64,000 nt of DNA, taken from NCBI GenBank assembly GCA_018970025.1, contig JAGWXF010000007.1, forward strand, positions 27,732-91,731, given 5' to 3'. The notes below the pieces were generated by a model that was not told the origin of the DNA, did not search any database, and saw nothing but the letters and a program-made list of their open reading frames with translations. Each line of letters begins with the position of its first letter. Position 1 is the first letter of the stretch. Below, piece after piece: positions 1 to 10,259 of this stretch. A program made the translations under genes and the position numbers. Source of the stretch: Actinomycetales bacterium. Its GTDB lineage: Bacteria > Actinomycetota > Actinomycetes > S36-B12.

Positions 1-521
1 TATCGAGGACTGATGGTCGTTCCCTGCTCGACACTGAAGGTACCGAGCTGGCGTGCCAGCTCCTTGCCCTGGGCCTGGGGATCGCCATTGGGCAGCAGGA
101 TCCGGCCGAGGGCCTGTGCCTGCAGGTTCAGCACGATGATGTCCGTGATCTGCGAGGGGGCGATGTTCTGCTGGACGAAGAGCTGCTCGACCTGCTGCTG
201 GCCGCCGGTCTCCTTGACGTAGGCGTCCATGGTGCTGTCGATGTCGCCCTGGGTGATCGCGACTCCGGCCTTTGCCGCCGCCTGGCGCACCAGCTCGACG
301 ATGACCATGCGGCCCAGCGTCGTGCTGGTCAGGCTCGCATCGGCCCGATCGGTCGACTGGCCCTGGGCCTGCAGGATCGCCTCGACCTCATTGGCCAGCT
401 GCTGCTCGGAGATCCGGGTCGTTCCGACGATCGCGGCGGCCCCCGGCTCCATCGGATTGCAGGCAGTCAGGGCCAGCAGGCTCACGGCCGCGGCGAGGGT
501 GGCGAGGACTGGCTTGATCAC
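1..521 (-). CDS. SurA N-terminal-like lipoprotein (partial)
   Basis: The gene runs off the left edge of the window, so only the first 173 or so residues are seen. It starts at a GTG with GGAG five bases upstream. The N-terminus is a lipoprotein signal peptide ending in LTAC (lipidated Cys about residue 21). The part after it resembles the helical N-terminal region of SurA/PrsA-type peptidyl-prolyl isomerases, with the feel of VGTTRISEQQLANEV. A surface-anchored folding helper is therefore likely, but the isomerase domain is outside the window. It lies 39 bp downstream of mfd on the same strand and is probably cotranscribed with it, an arrangement common in actinobacteria. Confidence 0.7.
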   Translation of the reverse strand, partial: MIKPVLATLAAAVSLLALTACNPMEPGAAAIVGTTRISEQQLANEVEAILQAQGQSTDRADASLTSTTLGRMVIVELVRQAAAKAGVAITQGDIDSTMDAYVKETGGQQQVEQLFVQQNIAPSQITDIIVLNLQAQALGRILLPNGDPQAQGKELARQLGTFSVEQGTTISPR

Positions 522-560
522 GTCTGCTCCGGTTTCCTGCTGGTCAGCGTCTGGTGCTGG

Positions 561-3500
561 TCAACTGCTGGTGCTCGTTCGTGCTGCATCGCCCGGCAGG
601 AGCGTCGTCCTGATCAGCTCCGTCGCCCAGTCGAGCAGTTCGGTGTCGCGTACCGGCTGCCCGCCCACCAGGGCGGTGGTCGGTCGCGGCACGATGATCG
701 TACGGACGGCCGGCTTGACCTGCGTGCGGGGGTAGAGCCGGGTGAGTCGCAGCTGCCGCGACTCGGGCAGCTCGACCGGATGCAGCCGGATGCCCGGCCC
801 GACCGCGACGACCTCGGTCAGGCCCGCCAGGCGGGCCAGCACCCGGAAGCGTGCCACGGCGATCAGGGATGCCACCGGCGGCGGGACCGGCCCGTAGCGG
901 TCGAGCAGTTCCGCGGCAACTTCGTCCACCGCCTCGTGTGTCGTGGCGTCCGCGAGTCGCTTGTAGGCCTCCAGTCGCAGCCGCTCATGGGGGACGAACG
1001 CATGGGGGATATGGGCATCGATCGGGAGCTCGACCTTCAGCTCGGCCGCCGGCTCGGGCTCGCCCTTGGCGTCGGCGAGGGCCTCGCCGACCAGGCGGAC
1101 GTACAGGTCGAAGCCGACGTCCGCGATATGGCCGCTCTGCTCGCCCCCCAGCAGATTGCCGGCACCTCGGATCTCGAGGTCCTTCAGCGCGATGTGCATC
1201 CCCGACCCGAGGTCGGTGTGCTGGGCGATCGTGGCCAGCCGCTCGTGGGCGGTCTCGGTCATCGGCCGATCCGGGCTGTAGAGGAAGTAGGCATAGGCCC
1301 GCTCTCGGCCGCGGCCGACGCGTCCGCGCAGCTGATGCAGCTGCGATAGGCCGAAGGTGTCCGCCCGATCGACGATGAGCGTGTTGGCGTTCGCGATGTC
1401 GATGCCGGACTCCACGATCGTCGTGCAGACCAGCACGTCGACCTGCTTGTCCCAGAAGTCCAGGATCACCTGCTCCAGTGCGTGCTCGTTCATCTGCCCG
1501 TGGGCGACGGCGATTCGGGCCTCCGGCACCAGATCGCGCAGTCTGGACGCCACCCGGTCGATCGACTCCACCCGGTTGTGGACGAAGAAGACCTGCCCGT
1601 CGCGCAGTAGCTCCCGGCGGATCGCCGCGGTGATCTGCCTGTCGTCATATGGCCCGACGAAGGTCAGCACCGGATGCCGTTCCTCCGGAGGGGTCTGGAT
1701 CACCGACATCTCCCGGATCCCGGTCACCGCCATCTCCAGGGTGCGTGGAATGGGAGTCGCCGACATCGCCAGCACGTCGACATTGGTGCGCAGGGCCTTG
1801 AGGTACTCCTTGTGCTCGACCCCGAATCGCTGCTCCTCGTCCAGGATCACCAGGCCGAGGTCCTTGAACCTCACCTGGGGGCTCAGCAGCCGATGGGTGC
1901 CGATGACGATGTCGACGCTGCCGTCGGTGATCCCCTCAATGACGGCCTTGGCCTGGGCATCGGTGCTGAACCGCGACAGGGCGGCGACCTTGACCGGGAA
2001 CTGGGCATAGCGCTCGGAGAAGGTCGAATAGTGCTGCTGGACCAGCAAGGTCGTCGGGACGAGCACCGCGACCTGCTTGCCGTCCTGCACCGCCTTGAAC
2101 GCCGCGCGCACCGCGATCTCCGTCTTGCCGTAGCCGACGTCCCCGCAGATCAGCCGATCCATCGGCACGGTGCGCTCCATGTCGCGCTTGACCTCGTCGA
2201 TGCAGGACAGCTGGTCCGGGGTCTCGACGTATGCGAAGGCATCCTCGAGCTCGCGCTGCCACGGGGTATCGCCCCCGAACGCATGGCCCTTCGATGCCTG
2301 CCGCCTGGCATACAGGCGTACCAGCTCGTCCGCGATCTGCTTGACCGCCTTGCGGGCCTGGCCCTTGGCCTTCTGCCAGTCCGCCCCGCCGAGCCGGTGC
2401 ACGCTGGGTGCCTCGCCGCCGACATAACGGGTGATGCAGTCGAGCTGGTCGCTCGGGACGAACAGGCGATCCGCCGGCTGACCGCGCTTGCTCGCGGCGT
2501 ACTCGATGACGAGGTACTCCCGCGTCGCGCCGCCGATCTCCCGCTGCGCCATCTCGACGTACCGGCCGACGCCGTGCTGCTCGTGGACGACGAAGTCCCC
2601 GGTCTTGAGCGTGAGCGGGTCGATCGCGCGCCGGCGCCGCGAGGGCATCCGGCTCATGTCCTTGGTGGACGTCCGCTGGCCGAGCAGGTCCTGATCGGTC
2701 AGCACGACCAGTCCAGCTCCCGGGACGGTGAACCCGTGCCGGATCGCGCCGGTGGTCACCGTCACCACCCCGGCCTGGGGTGCCTGGGTCAGCGTCGGCA
2801 CCAGGCGAGCGGGCAGGTCCTCGCCCGACAGCGACTCCACGAACCGCTCGGCAGCGCCGTGGCCCTCGGTGACCAGGACGACGGCGAGATCGCTGCCGAG
2901 CCAGCCGCGGATATCCGACACGGCCTTGGCCAGGTCCCCCCGATAGGCATCGGGCTCGGCAATCCCGGCGTCGATGACGTCCGGATCGTCGATGCCGATG
3001 ATCTCGGCATCGACTCCCAGTGGGCTGGCATCGATCCATGGCAGGTCCCGCTCGCGCGCCCGGGCACGGATCTCGTCCAAGGTGCGATAGCTGGAGCCGG
3101 ACAGGTCAATCGGGACGTCATTGCCGACGGTCGCGTTGTGCCAGGAGGCAGCCAGGAACTCCTCGGCGGTGCGGACCATGTCATGGGCGCGGCTGCGGAT
3201 GCGCTCAGGATCCATGGCGATGATCGCCGCGTCGGGAGCAAGGTGATCGACCAGCGTCGTGAGGTCATCGACCAGCACCGGGATGAGCGACTCCATCCCC
3301 TCCACCGGCACGCCATTGGCGAGCTGCTCGGCCATCTCGGCCAGCGCCGGGATACCGGAGCCGAGGGCGACGGCCCGGCTGCGCACCTCGTCGGTGAGCA
3401 GCAGCTCACGGACGGCGGGGGCCAGCAGGCCATCGGGCTGCTCGGCGAGGCTGCGCTGGTCGGTCACGGCAAAGGAACGGATCTCCTCGACCTCGTCCCC

Positions 3501-4124
3501 CCACAGCTCGACGCGGATGGGGTGCTCGCAGGTCGGGGGGAAGACGTCCAGGATGCCGCCGCGGACGGCTACCTGCCCGCGGCGCTCGACGAGATCGACT
3601 CGCTCATAGCCCAGGTGCACCAGTCGGACGACCGTCGCCTCGAGGTCGAGCGCATCGCCGGTGCGTAGTCGCAGTGGCTCGACGTCCGCGATCCCTGCCG
3701 CGATCGGCTGCAGGATGGCACGGGCCGGAGCGACGACCACGTCGATCGGCCGCCGCAGCGGATCCTGCGGATCGGGGTGCACGAGGCGATGCAGGACGTC
3801 CACCCGACGGCCGACGGTGTCGGATGAGGGCGACAGGCGCTCATGCGGCAGGGTCTCCCAGGACGGGAAGGTCTCCACGACCAGGGCGGGGACGAGCGCC
3901 CGCAGCTCGGCGGCGAGGTCGTCGGCCTGCCGCCCGGTCGCCGTGGCCACCAGCAGCGGCCGCCCGGCACCCAGGGCAGGCGCGGCCGCCACCACGGCCG
4001 CGATGAGCGGCTGGGCAGCGCCCGGGCAGATGACCGATGCGTCCAGGGTGGTCAGCGCGTGTTCGCGCAGCCGCTGCAGCGCAGGTGCCGAAGCCGCAGC
4101 GGAAAGCAGGCCTTCCAGGCTCAC
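561..4124 (-). CDS. mfd: Transcription-repair coupling factor Mfd
   Basis: This 1187-residue protein has the full Mfd length. It is the ATP-driven translocase that removes RNA polymerase stalled at DNA damage and recruits UvrA. An N-terminal UvrB-like region is followed by the CarD-like RNA polymerase interaction domain near residue 508 (VVHEQHGVGRYVEM). The superfamily 2 helicase motor carries Walker A GDVGYGKTE near residue 660 and the DEEQ box (ILDEEQRFG) near 763. The C-terminal part matches the TRCF domain. The GTG start overlaps the stop of the upstream cysQ-type gene by four bases (GTGA), so the two are translationally coupled. Confidence 0.97.
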   Translation of the reverse strand: MSLEGLLSAAASAPALQRLREHALTTLDASVICPGAAQPLIAAVVAAAPALGAGRPLLVATATGRQADDLAAELRALVPALVVETFPSWETLPHERLSPSSDTVGRRVDVLHRLVHPDPQDPLRRPIDVVVAPARAILQPIAAGIADVEPLRLRTGDALDLEATVVRLVHLGYERVDLVERRGQVAVRGGILDVFPPTCEHPIRVELWGDEVEEIRSFAVTDQRSLAEQPDGLLAPAVRELLLTDEVRSRAVALGSGIPALAEMAEQLANGVPVEGMESLIPVLVDDLTTLVDHLAPDAAIIAMDPERIRSRAHDMVRTAEEFLAASWHNATVGNDVPIDLSGSSYRTLDEIRARARERDLPWIDASPLGVDAEIIGIDDPDVIDAGIAEPDAYRGDLAKAVSDIRGWLGSDLAVVLVTEGHGAAERFVESLSGEDLPARLVPTLTQAPQAGVVTVTTGAIRHGFTVPGAGLVVLTDQDLLGQRTSTKDMSRMPSRRRRAIDPLTLKTGDFVVHEQHGVGRYVEMAQREIGGATREYLVIEYAASKRGQPADRLFVPSDQLDCITRYVGGEAPSVHRLGGADWQKAKGQARKAVKQIADELVRLYARRQASKGHAFGGDTPWQRELEDAFAYVETPDQLSCIDEVKRDMERTVPMDRLICGDVGYGKTEIAVRAAFKAVQDGKQVAVLVPTTLLVQQHYSTFSERYAQFPVKVAALSRFSTDAQAKAVIEGITDGSVDIVIGTHRLLSPQVRFKDLGLVILDEEQRFGVEHKEYLKALRTNVDVLAMSATPIPRTLEMAVTGIREMSVIQTPPEERHPVLTFVGPYDDRQITAAIRRELLRDGQVFFVHNRVESIDRVASRLRDLVPEARIAVAHGQMNEHALEQVILDFWDKQVDVLVCTTIVESGIDIANANTLIVDRADTFGLSQLHQLRGRVGRGRERAYAYFLYSPDRPMTETAHERLATIAQHTDLGSGMHIALKDLEIRGAGNLLGGEQSGHIADVGFDLYVRLVGEALADAKGEPEPAAELKVELPIDAHIPHAFVPHERLRLEAYKRLADATTHEAVDEVAAELLDRYGPVPPPVASLIAVARFRVLARLAGLTEVVAVGPGIRLHPVELPESRQLRLTRLYPRTQVKPAVRTIIVPRPTTALVGGQPVRDTELLDWATELIRTTLLPGDAARTSTSS

Positions 4125-4927
4125 GTGGCCGCAGCCTCCGCACGCGCGCGCTGCAGGTACGGCAGCAGCACCGGGTGCGAGACCAGCAGGTCACCGACTC
4201 TCGGCGGCATGTGATTGAAGGTCACCTGAGACCCGTCGAGGTGCGTGGCGATCAGGCCGCAGTGCTGGGCGACTCCGTAGGGCGCAGCGACGTCCCACTC
4301 ATGGAATCCGGTGTCGTGGACGTAGGCCTCGGCCCGGCCCGACAGGAGCTCATTGACCTTCCCGCCGACCGAGCCGACCTCCACGATCTCCACCCCGTGG
4401 TTGCCCAGGCCATCTGCTGCCAGCCCTGCAGCGAGGAGGTCAGCGACCGCGGGCAGGGTCCGCGGCGGATGGTTGCGCGAGGCGACGATGCGAATCGGCC
4501 GATCAGCGGGCAGGCTGGCGAGGTCCAGCCTCGGGTCCAGGACGCTGCGCGTCACCTGCTGGGCCGGCAGGTCGACCGTGCAGGCCGACAGTGCCTGCGC
4601 GCGCGCATCCCACAGGGCCACGTGCACCGCCCAGTCAGCTCGCCCCTGGCCGTACTCGAACGTGCCATCGAGGGGGTCGACGATCCACACCCGCTGCGCC
4701 GATAGCCGGGCGTCGTCATCCTTGCCCTCCTCGCTCAGCAATGCGTCGTCCGGGCGGAACTCGGCGATGAGATCAGCCAGCAGCTGATGGGCCCGGCGAT
4801 CGCCCTCGTTGCGCAGATCGCCGATGCGATCGCCGATCTGGCCGTAGGACTCGCGCAGCTCCATCAGCATGGCACCAGCCTGCGTGGCGATCGCGACGGA
4901 GAACTCGGCATCGGACAGGTCGTTCAT
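4121..4927 (-). CDS. cysQ: Inositol monophosphatase-family phosphatase (CysQ-like)
   Basis: A 268-residue member of the lithium-sensitive, magnesium-dependent phosphatase family. The metal-binding motifs are present: SEEGKDD (Glu), VDPLDGTFEYG, and the C-terminal WD motif in HEWDVAAPYG. In actinobacteria such proteins dephosphorylate 3'-phosphoadenosine 5'-phosphate in sulfate assimilation, and some also act on inositol phosphates or fructose-1,6-bisphosphate. The substrate cannot be fixed from sequence alone. The start is an ATG behind GAAGGGGG. It overlaps mfd by four bases and lies 54 bp downstream of pth. Confidence 0.85.
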   Translation of the reverse strand: MNDLSDAEFSVAIATQAGAMLMELRESYGQIGDRIGDLRNEGDRRAHQLLADLIAEFRPDDALLSEEGKDDDARLSAQRVWIVDPLDGTFEYGQGRADWAVHVALWDARAQALSACTVDLPAQQVTRSVLDPRLDLASLPADRPIRIVASRNHPPRTLPAVADLLAAGLAADGLGNHGVEIVEVGSVGGKVNELLSGRAEAYVHDTGFHEWDVAAPYGVAQHCGLIATHLDGSQVTFNHMPPRVGDLLVSHPVLLPYLQRARAEAAAT

Positions 4928-4981
4928 CGTGCCCCCTTCTGGTTGCGGAACTCACGGCTCGGGGATGATCGCACGGGCACG

Positions 4982-5572
4982 TCAGGCCGGCGGGTCGGCA
5001 TTGAAGGCGTTCTGGGTCGCCGCCAGGCCATTGAAGACGAGGGACTCGACGGCGTCTGCGGCCCGGTCGACCAGCAGCGGCACCTGCGCCCGCTCGCCGG
5101 ACCCGAAGGGCGACAGGACGAAGTCGGCTGGATCCTGCCGGCCCGGTGGCCGGCCAATCCCGGCCCGCACCCGCAGGAAGTCGCCGGTGCCCAGTGCCTG
5201 CCGGATGCTCTTCAGGCCGTTGTGCCCGCCGTCGCCACCGCCTCGCTTGACTCGGATCGCATCGAAGGCGATGTCGAGCTCATCGTGGACGACGATCAGC
5301 TGCGCCACCTCGACCCCGTAGAACTGCATCAGGGCCTTCACTGGGCCGCCCGAGGCATTCATGAACGACTGCGGCTCAGCCAGTACGACCGACGCATTGG
5401 CCCCAGGCAGGCCCAGCTTGGCCTCGGCTGCCAGGGCATGCGCTCGCTTATGCCGGGCCAGCCGCGACCCCGTCCGCCGCGCCAGCTCATCGGTCACCAG
5501 GAAGCCGATGTTGTGCCGAGTGGCGGCGTACTGCGGGCCCGGGTTGCCCAGGCCCGCGATCAGCCAGGCCAT
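4982..5572 (-). CDS. pth: Peptidyl-tRNA hydrolase
   Basis: A 196-residue cytoplasmic enzyme that releases tRNA from peptidyl-tRNAs dropped by the ribosome. Family hallmarks are GLGNPGPQYAATRHNIGF at the N-terminus, containing the catalytic His, then AEPQSFMNASG and VVHDELD. Length is normal for the bacterial Pth family. It follows rplY by 25 bp on the same strand, the usual rplY-pth pairing in actinobacteria. Confidence 0.97.
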   Translation of the reverse strand: MAWLIAGLGNPGPQYAATRHNIGFLVTDELARRTGSRLARHKRAHALAAEAKLGLPGANASVVLAEPQSFMNASGGPVKALMQFYGVEVAQLIVVHDELDIAFDAIRVKRGGGDGGHNGLKSIRQALGTGDFLRVRAGIGRPPGRQDPADFVLSPFGSGERAQVPLLVDRAADAVESLVFNGLAATQNAFNADPPA

Positions 5573-5597
5573 GTCAGGTCACCGGTCAGCGGGCCCC

Positions 5598-6125
5598 TCA
5601 GGCTCCGCTGGACTCGGCGGCCTCCGCCGCCTCGGCCGCCCGATTCGCCTCGGTGTACTCCTCGGCCTTCGCCTCGGCATCGCTGACGGCATGCTCAGCG
5701 GCGTCACTGGGATTCTCGCCCTGGGCGATGGCATCCTCCATGGCCGCGACCGCCGCTGCTGGATCCATCCCGGCCTCGGCTGCGGCTGTCTCGGCGTCAT
5801 GGATCGCCTGCGCCATCGCGGCCCGATCGGAGGCCTCGCCGGCGGTGATCACCACCAGGTCGACGTGCTCGAGGGTAAGCCGGACGGGATCGCGCTGCAC
5901 ATCGCGGGGCTTGGTGAGCCGAGTGCCGCCAGGGATCTGGACCTCGAGCACGACCCTCGGCTTGCGCAGGGCCAGCTCGAGGTCGTGGCCCGGCAGCGAC
6001 ACGTGGATGAGCTCGGATCCCTCGCCGTAGATGACTGCCGGGATGCGGCCGGCGCGGCGCAGCCGGCGCGATGCGCCCTTGCCGAAGTCGGAGCGGGATT
6101 CTGCCGTCATGCTGACCTGTGTCAC
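5598..6125 (-). CDS. rplY: Ribosomal protein L25 (Ctc form)
   Basis: A 175-residue 5S-rRNA-binding protein of the large subunit. The N-terminal L25 fold is clear (SRSDFGKGASRRLRRAGRIPAVIYG). The C-terminal part is shortened compared with the usual TL5/Ctc beta domain and ends in a long acidic Ala/Glu-rich tail from about residue 110, which is common in actinobacteria. The start is either the GTG at 6125 or the in-frame ATG five codons later; neither has a strong Shine-Dalgarno sequence. Confidence 0.93.
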   Translation of the reverse strand: MTQVSMTAESRSDFGKGASRRLRRAGRIPAVIYGEGSELIHVSLPGHDLELALRKPRVVLEVQIPGGTRLTKPRDVQRDPVRLTLEHVDLVVITAGEASDRAAMAQAIHDAETAAAEAGMDPAAAVAAMEDAIAQGENPSDAAEHAVSDAEAKAEEYTEANRAAEAAEAAESSGA

Positions 6126-6228
6126 GTCTGCCTTCTCCTCGGATCGTCGACCCGGCGAGCACGAGACAACGGCAGTCGTCGTCGATCACGGTGCGGCTCT
6201 CACCCGCACCCTCGCCGAGGGTCCCCCA

Positions 6229-6234
6229 ACTCTA
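6229..6234 (-). promoter_or_regulatory. Possible rplY-pth promoter -10 box
   Basis: TAGAGT on the minus strand about 100 bp upstream of rplY fits a TAnnnT -10 box in the 170-bp gap after prs. The -35 match is weak. Confidence 0.35.
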
Positions 6235-6295
6235 GCCTGTGCCGACAGGCACGCATGCAGCGCGGTCCAGCAGGGACCCTGTCGAGCGCCGTCGG

Positions 6296-7288
6296 TCAGT
6301 GCGATGAGGACGACTCCACCGGCGCATCCTCGAACATGCTGGTCACCGATCCGTCGGTGAAGACCTCGGTGATGGCCTTGGCCAGCAGGGGTGCGATCGA
6401 CAGGGTCGTCAGCTTCGGGAAGCAGCGGTCAGCCGGCACCGGCAGGGTGTTGGTCACGACCACCTCGGAGATCCCGGACTCCTGCAGCCGCTCCTTGGCC
6501 GGATCGCTGAGGATGGCGTGCGTCGCCGCGACGATCACGTCGGCGGCCCCGTTCTCGAAGAGCGTCTCGGCCGCCTTCACGATGGTGCCGCCGGTGTCGA
6601 TCATGTCGTCGACGACCACGCAGACGCGATCCTTCACATCGCCGACGACCTCGAAGACCCGCACCTGGTTGGGCACGTCCGGATCCCGTCGCTTGTGGAT
6701 GATCGCCAGCGGCGCCCCGAGGACGTCCGTCCATCGCTCGGCCACGCGCACCCGGCCCGCATCCGGCGAGACCACCGTGATCCGCGAGCGGTCGACCCGG
6801 CCGGCGACATGGGCCGCGAGCAGCGGCAGCGAGAACAGGTGGTCGACCGGGCCGTCGAAGAAGCCCTGGATCTGCGAGGTGTGCAGGTCCACGGTCATCA
6901 GGCGATCGGCACCCGCGGTCTTGAACAGGTCTGCCATGAGGCGGGCCGAGATCGGCTCGCGACCGCGGTGCTTCTTGTCCTGCCGGGCATACCCGTAGAA
7001 GGGCATGATGACGGTGATGCGCTTGGCCGATGCCCGCTTGAGCGCATCGACCATGATGAGCTGCTCCATGATCCACGTGTTGATCGGCGTCGTGTGGCTC
7101 TGGAGCACGAAGGCATCGCAGCCTCGCACCGATTCCTGGAACCGGACGAAGATCTCCCCGTTGGCGAAGTCGTAGGCAGTGGTCTTCGACAGTGGCACCC
7201 CCAGGCACTCCGCGACCTCGCTCGCCAGCTCAGGGTGCGATCGTCCTGCCAGCAGGACCATCCGCTTGTGGTTGGGGACGAGGTCCAC
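6296..7288 (-). CDS. prs: Ribose-phosphate pyrophosphokinase (PRPP synthetase)
   Basis: A 330-residue enzyme making PRPP from ribose 5-phosphate and ATP for nucleotide, histidine and tryptophan synthesis. Diagnostic segments are the ribose-phosphate loop VVDDMIDTGGTI, the DLHTSQIQGFFD block and the FQESVRG region near the N-terminus. Translation starts at GTG behind AGGAGGAG, only four bases after the glmU stop codon, so glmU-prs is an operon as in other Gram-positive bacteria. Confidence 0.97.
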   Translation of the reverse strand: MDLVPNHKRMVLLAGRSHPELASEVAECLGVPLSKTTAYDFANGEIFVRFQESVRGCDAFVLQSHTTPINTWIMEQLIMVDALKRASAKRITVIMPFYGYARQDKKHRGREPISARLMADLFKTAGADRLMTVDLHTSQIQGFFDGPVDHLFSLPLLAAHVAGRVDRSRITVVSPDAGRVRVAERWTDVLGAPLAIIHKRRDPDVPNQVRVFEVVGDVKDRVCVVVDDMIDTGGTIVKAAETLFENGAADVIVAATHAILSDPAKERLQESGISEVVVTNTLPVPADRCFPKLTTLSIAPLLAKAITEVFTDGSVTSMFEDAPVESSSSH

Positions 7289-7292
7289 GTCG

Positions 7293-8753
7293 CTACTCCT
7301 CCTGCGCTTGCTTGGCTGCCTGGGCTGATGGGGTTCCAGCGCGCCGCCGAAGCACCCAGTCGCGGATCGTGCGCTGCCGAGCGCGGCCGACGGCCATCGC
7401 CCCAGCCGGGACGTCCTCGGTGATCACCGAGCCCGCTGCCGTATATGCGCCATCGCCGACGGTCACCGGCGCCACGAGCATGGTGTCGCTGCCGATGCGC
7501 ACCTGCCGGCCGATCACCGTTCGGTGCTTGTCGACGCCGTCGTAGTTCACGAAGACGGTCGCGGCACCGATGTTCGTGCCCTCGCCGATCTCGGCGTCAC
7601 CGACATAGGACAGGTGTGGCACCTTTGCGCCGTCGCCAACGGTCGCGTTCTTGATCTCGACATACGCGCCTGCCTTCGCATCCGCCCCCAGGATCGTCCC
7701 CGGCCGCAGGAAGGTGAAGGGGCCGACGGACGCATCGGCGCCGATGACCGCCAGCTCAGCCCATGCATGGCGCACCGTGGCCCCGGGGCCAACCTCGCAG
7801 GAGACCAGGGTCGTGCCCGGGCCGATGACCGCGCCTGCAGCGACCGAGGTCGGCCCGCGCAGGGTGCACGACGGCAGGATGGTGACGTCCGGCTCGAGGT
7901 CGACGTCGACATCAATCCAGGTGCTCGACGAGTCGAGGATCGCCACGCCATCGCGCATCCACCGCGCATTGATGCGATCGCGCATCAATGCGGCCGCCTG
8001 GGCAAGCTGCAGCCGGTCGTTGACCCCGAGGATCTCGTCCGCGTCCAGGCAGGCGGATACGGCAATGGGATGCCCATCAGCGCGCAGCAGGCCGATGGCG
8101 TCGGTGAGGTACTCCTCGCCCTGGGCGTTGTCGGTCGTGATGCGCCCGAGGGCCCCTTCGACCGCATCCGCCTCGAAGGCATACATCCCGGAGTTGATCT
8201 CGTCGACGACGAGCTCCTCGACGGTCGCGTCCTTGTGCTCCACGATCCGGGCCAGCCCGCCGGCGTCATCGCGCATCACCCTGCCGTAGCCGGTCGGGTC
8301 GGCTACTCGGGCGGTCAGCACGGTGGCCTTGGACGCAGTCGTGGCATGCTCGCGGAGCAGTCGGCCCAGGGTGTCGCGGGTGAGGAGCGGGGTATCGCCG
8401 GTCAGCACGATGACCGGGCCTGCCGCCAGGGACACCCCGCGGGTGCGCAGGTCGCCAAGGGCGATGCGCAGGGCATGGCCAGTGCCACGCTGCTCCTCCT
8501 GCACGACCGTGACCGCCCACGGGGCGAACTCCTGCACGTGGGCGATCACCTGCTCGCGACCATGGCCGACGACGATCACCATGTGCTCGGGCTCCAGTGC
8601 GGACGCCGCCTCGATGACATGGACCAACAGGGAGCGGCCAGCCACCTGATGGAGCACCTTGGGCAGCGACGATCGCATGCGCTTGCCCTCGCCCGCGGCG
8701 AGGATGATCACGGCGGCGGGCCGCGGGGCCGCGCCCCCGGCTGGCGATGTCAC
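7293..8753 (-). CDS. glmU: Bifunctional GlmU (GlcN-1-P acetyltransferase / GlcNAc-1-P uridyltransferase)
   Basis: GlmU makes UDP-GlcNAc for peptidoglycan. The N-terminal pyrophosphorylase domain has [19 protein letters not shown], and the C-terminal left-handed beta-helix contains hexapeptide repeats and [14 protein letters not shown] chose the GTG at 8753 (486 aa), which begins just before the pyrophosphorylase domain. An ATG at 8789 in the same frame would add 12 residues. Neither has a clear Shine-Dalgarno sequence, so the start is uncertain. Further upstream the frame looks non-coding and runs into the preceding MocR gene. Confidence 0.94.
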   Translation of the reverse strand: MTSPAGGAAPRPAAVIILAAGEGKRMRSSLPKVLHQVAGRSLLVHVIEAASALEPEHMVIVVGHGREQVIAHVQEFAPWAVTVVQEEQRGTGHALRIALGDLRTRGVSLAAGPVIVLTGDTPLLTRDTLGRLLREHATTASKATVLTARVADPTGYGRVMRDDAGGLARIVEHKDATVEELVVDEINSGMYAFEADAVEGALGRITTDNAQGEEYLTDAIGLLRADGHPIAVSACLDADEILGVNDRLQLAQAAALMRDRINARWMRDGVAILDSSSTWIDVDVDLEPDVTILPSCTLRGPTSVAAGAVIGPGTTLVSCEVGPGATVRHAWAELAVIGADASVGPFTFLRPGTILGADAKAGAYVEIKNATVGDGAKVPHLSYVGDAEIGEGTNIGAATVFVNYDGVDKHRTVIGRQVRIGSDTMLVAPVTVGDGAYTAAGSVITEDVPAGAMAVGRARQRTIRDWVLRRRAGTPSAQAAKQAQEE

Positions 8754-8820
8754 AGGCTGAGCGTATTTGATCGCCGCGGCGAGCCTCATCGCCGCGGCAA
8801 ATTTCGATCGCCAGGGCGAG

Positions 8821-10206
8821 CTAGATGCCGCGGAGAGCCGAAGTTGCCTGGGCGGCCACGGCGACGGCCTCCAGGACTCGCTGCCACTGGTCGGCATCGT
8901 CCTCATGGAGGAGTCCGGTCGTGATCCGGACGTAGTCGCGACTGCCTCGCTCGAGCAGGAATGGGGTGCCCGGCGCAACCTTGACCCCCTGGGCGGCCAG
9001 GGCGATCAGCGCCGAGCGCTCGTCGGCCACCTCGACCCAGGCGTTGATGCCGTCGCCGGGGGTGCTCACCACCCCGCGCTCGGCCAGGCCCGCACGCAGG
9101 GCCAGGCCGCGCATGGCGTACACCGCCCGAGCCCGGGACACCGCTGAGATCGACGAGGGGTCCGTGAGCAACTCGACCAGGACGGCCTGCAGCAGTCGGC
9201 TCGTCCACCCCGGGCCCAGCATGCGGCGGGCAGCCAGCGCCTCGACGACCCCAGCGGCCCCGCCGACGGCCGCGATGCGCAGGTCGGGCCCATGGGACTT
9301 GGAGTAGCTGCGGATGTGAACGGTTCGCTCGGGCAGGTGCGTGCCGATGGAGACATCCGGCCCGGTGGCGATATCGCCGCTGTGATCGTCCTCCACGACG
9401 AGTGCGGAAGCGGTCGCCAGGACCGTCGCGAGCTCGGCGGCCCGCTCCCGGGACATGCTCGTCCCGGTCGGGTTCTGGGCCCGCGGCTGCAGGAATACCG
9501 CAACCGGCTCGGACGCCAACGCATCGGCGAGCGCCGTCGGCAGCATCCCGGACTCGTCCATCGGGACCCCGATGAGCTCAGCCCCCGTCCGCTCCAGCAT
9601 GTCGATGAGCGGCGGGAAGCCTGGGTCCTCCAGCACCACGCGGTCGCCGAGGCGCACGAGCTGGTCGACGATCCGGGAGAGGGCATCCATTGCCCCATCG
9701 ACGACGGTGATGCGGCCGGGATCGAACGGCCACGAGGCATGCAGCAGCTGCTCCAGCTCGGGGATGACCGGGTCATCGAGGTACGAGGACGTCCAGGCGC
9801 CCTCGCGCTCGGTCACCCTGGTGAGGGCCTGCTGCAGTGAGGGCAGCAGGCTCGGATCCGGAGTTCCGGTCGACAGGTCGATATCCCCCGTCCCGGGAGC
9901 GGCACCGATACCGATGAATCGGGCAGGCTGCATGGGATCATGCGGATCCCGGACGAAGGTGCCTGCACGGCCTCTGGGCTGGATGGCCCCGACCTCGATC
10001 AGGGCCCGCCAGGCGTCGCTGACCGTCGTCAGGCTGACCCCGAGCTCCCCGGCAATGGCCCGGACCGTGGGCAGGCGGCTGCCGGGAGTGAGCGTTCCGG
10101 CTCGGATGAGTCGGTTGATGGCGGACGCGATCCCGGCTGGCGTCCGGTCATCGACCTCCGCCATCAGGGTGCCCAGCTCGGCCTGACTCATTCCATCTCC
10201 GACCAT
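8821..10206 (-). CDS. MocR-type GntR/aminotransferase regulator
   Basis: A 461-residue fusion of an N-terminal GntR winged helix ([20 protein letters not shown], residues about 45-65) with a fold-type I PLP aminotransferase domain. The PLP lysine lies in [18 protein letters not shown]. MocR proteins usually sense an amine or amino acid, or PLP itself, rather than catalyse transamination. It diverges from the pyrimidine-catabolism operon, so it is the obvious candidate regulator. A beta-amino acid such as beta-alanine as effector is my inference. Start ATG at 10206; an internal ATG five codons later is also possible. Confidence 0.88.
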   Translation of the reverse strand: MVGDGMSQAELGTLMAEVDDRTPAGIASAINRLIRAGTLTPGSRLPTVRAIAGELGVSLTTVSDAWRALIEVGAIQPRGRAGTFVRDPHDPMQPARFIGIGAAPGTGDIDLSTGTPDPSLLPSLQQALTRVTEREGAWTSSYLDDPVIPELEQLLHASWPFDPGRITVVDGAMDALSRIVDQLVRLGDRVVLEDPGFPPLIDMLERTGAELIGVPMDESGMLPTALADALASEPVAVFLQPRAQNPTGTSMSRERAAELATVLATASALVVEDDHSGDIATGPDVSIGTHLPERTVHIRSYSKSHGPDLRIAAVGGAAGVVEALAARRMLGPGWTSRLLQAVLVELLTDPSSISAVSRARAVYAMRGLALRAGLAERGVVSTPGDGINAWVEVADERSALIALAAQGVKVAPGTPFLLERGSRDYVRITTGLLHEDDADQWQRVLEAVAVAAQATSALRGI

Positions 10207-10259
10207 GCTGCCCGGGCAGGCGAGCCCAGGATTCCCGGTACGAATTTAGTCAACGGGTG

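Noticed and set aside
1674..3668. A 664-codon open frame on the plus strand opposite mfd
   Set aside because: The protein is low-complexity and the minus strand encodes a full-length Mfd. GC-rich genes often have an open antisense frame.
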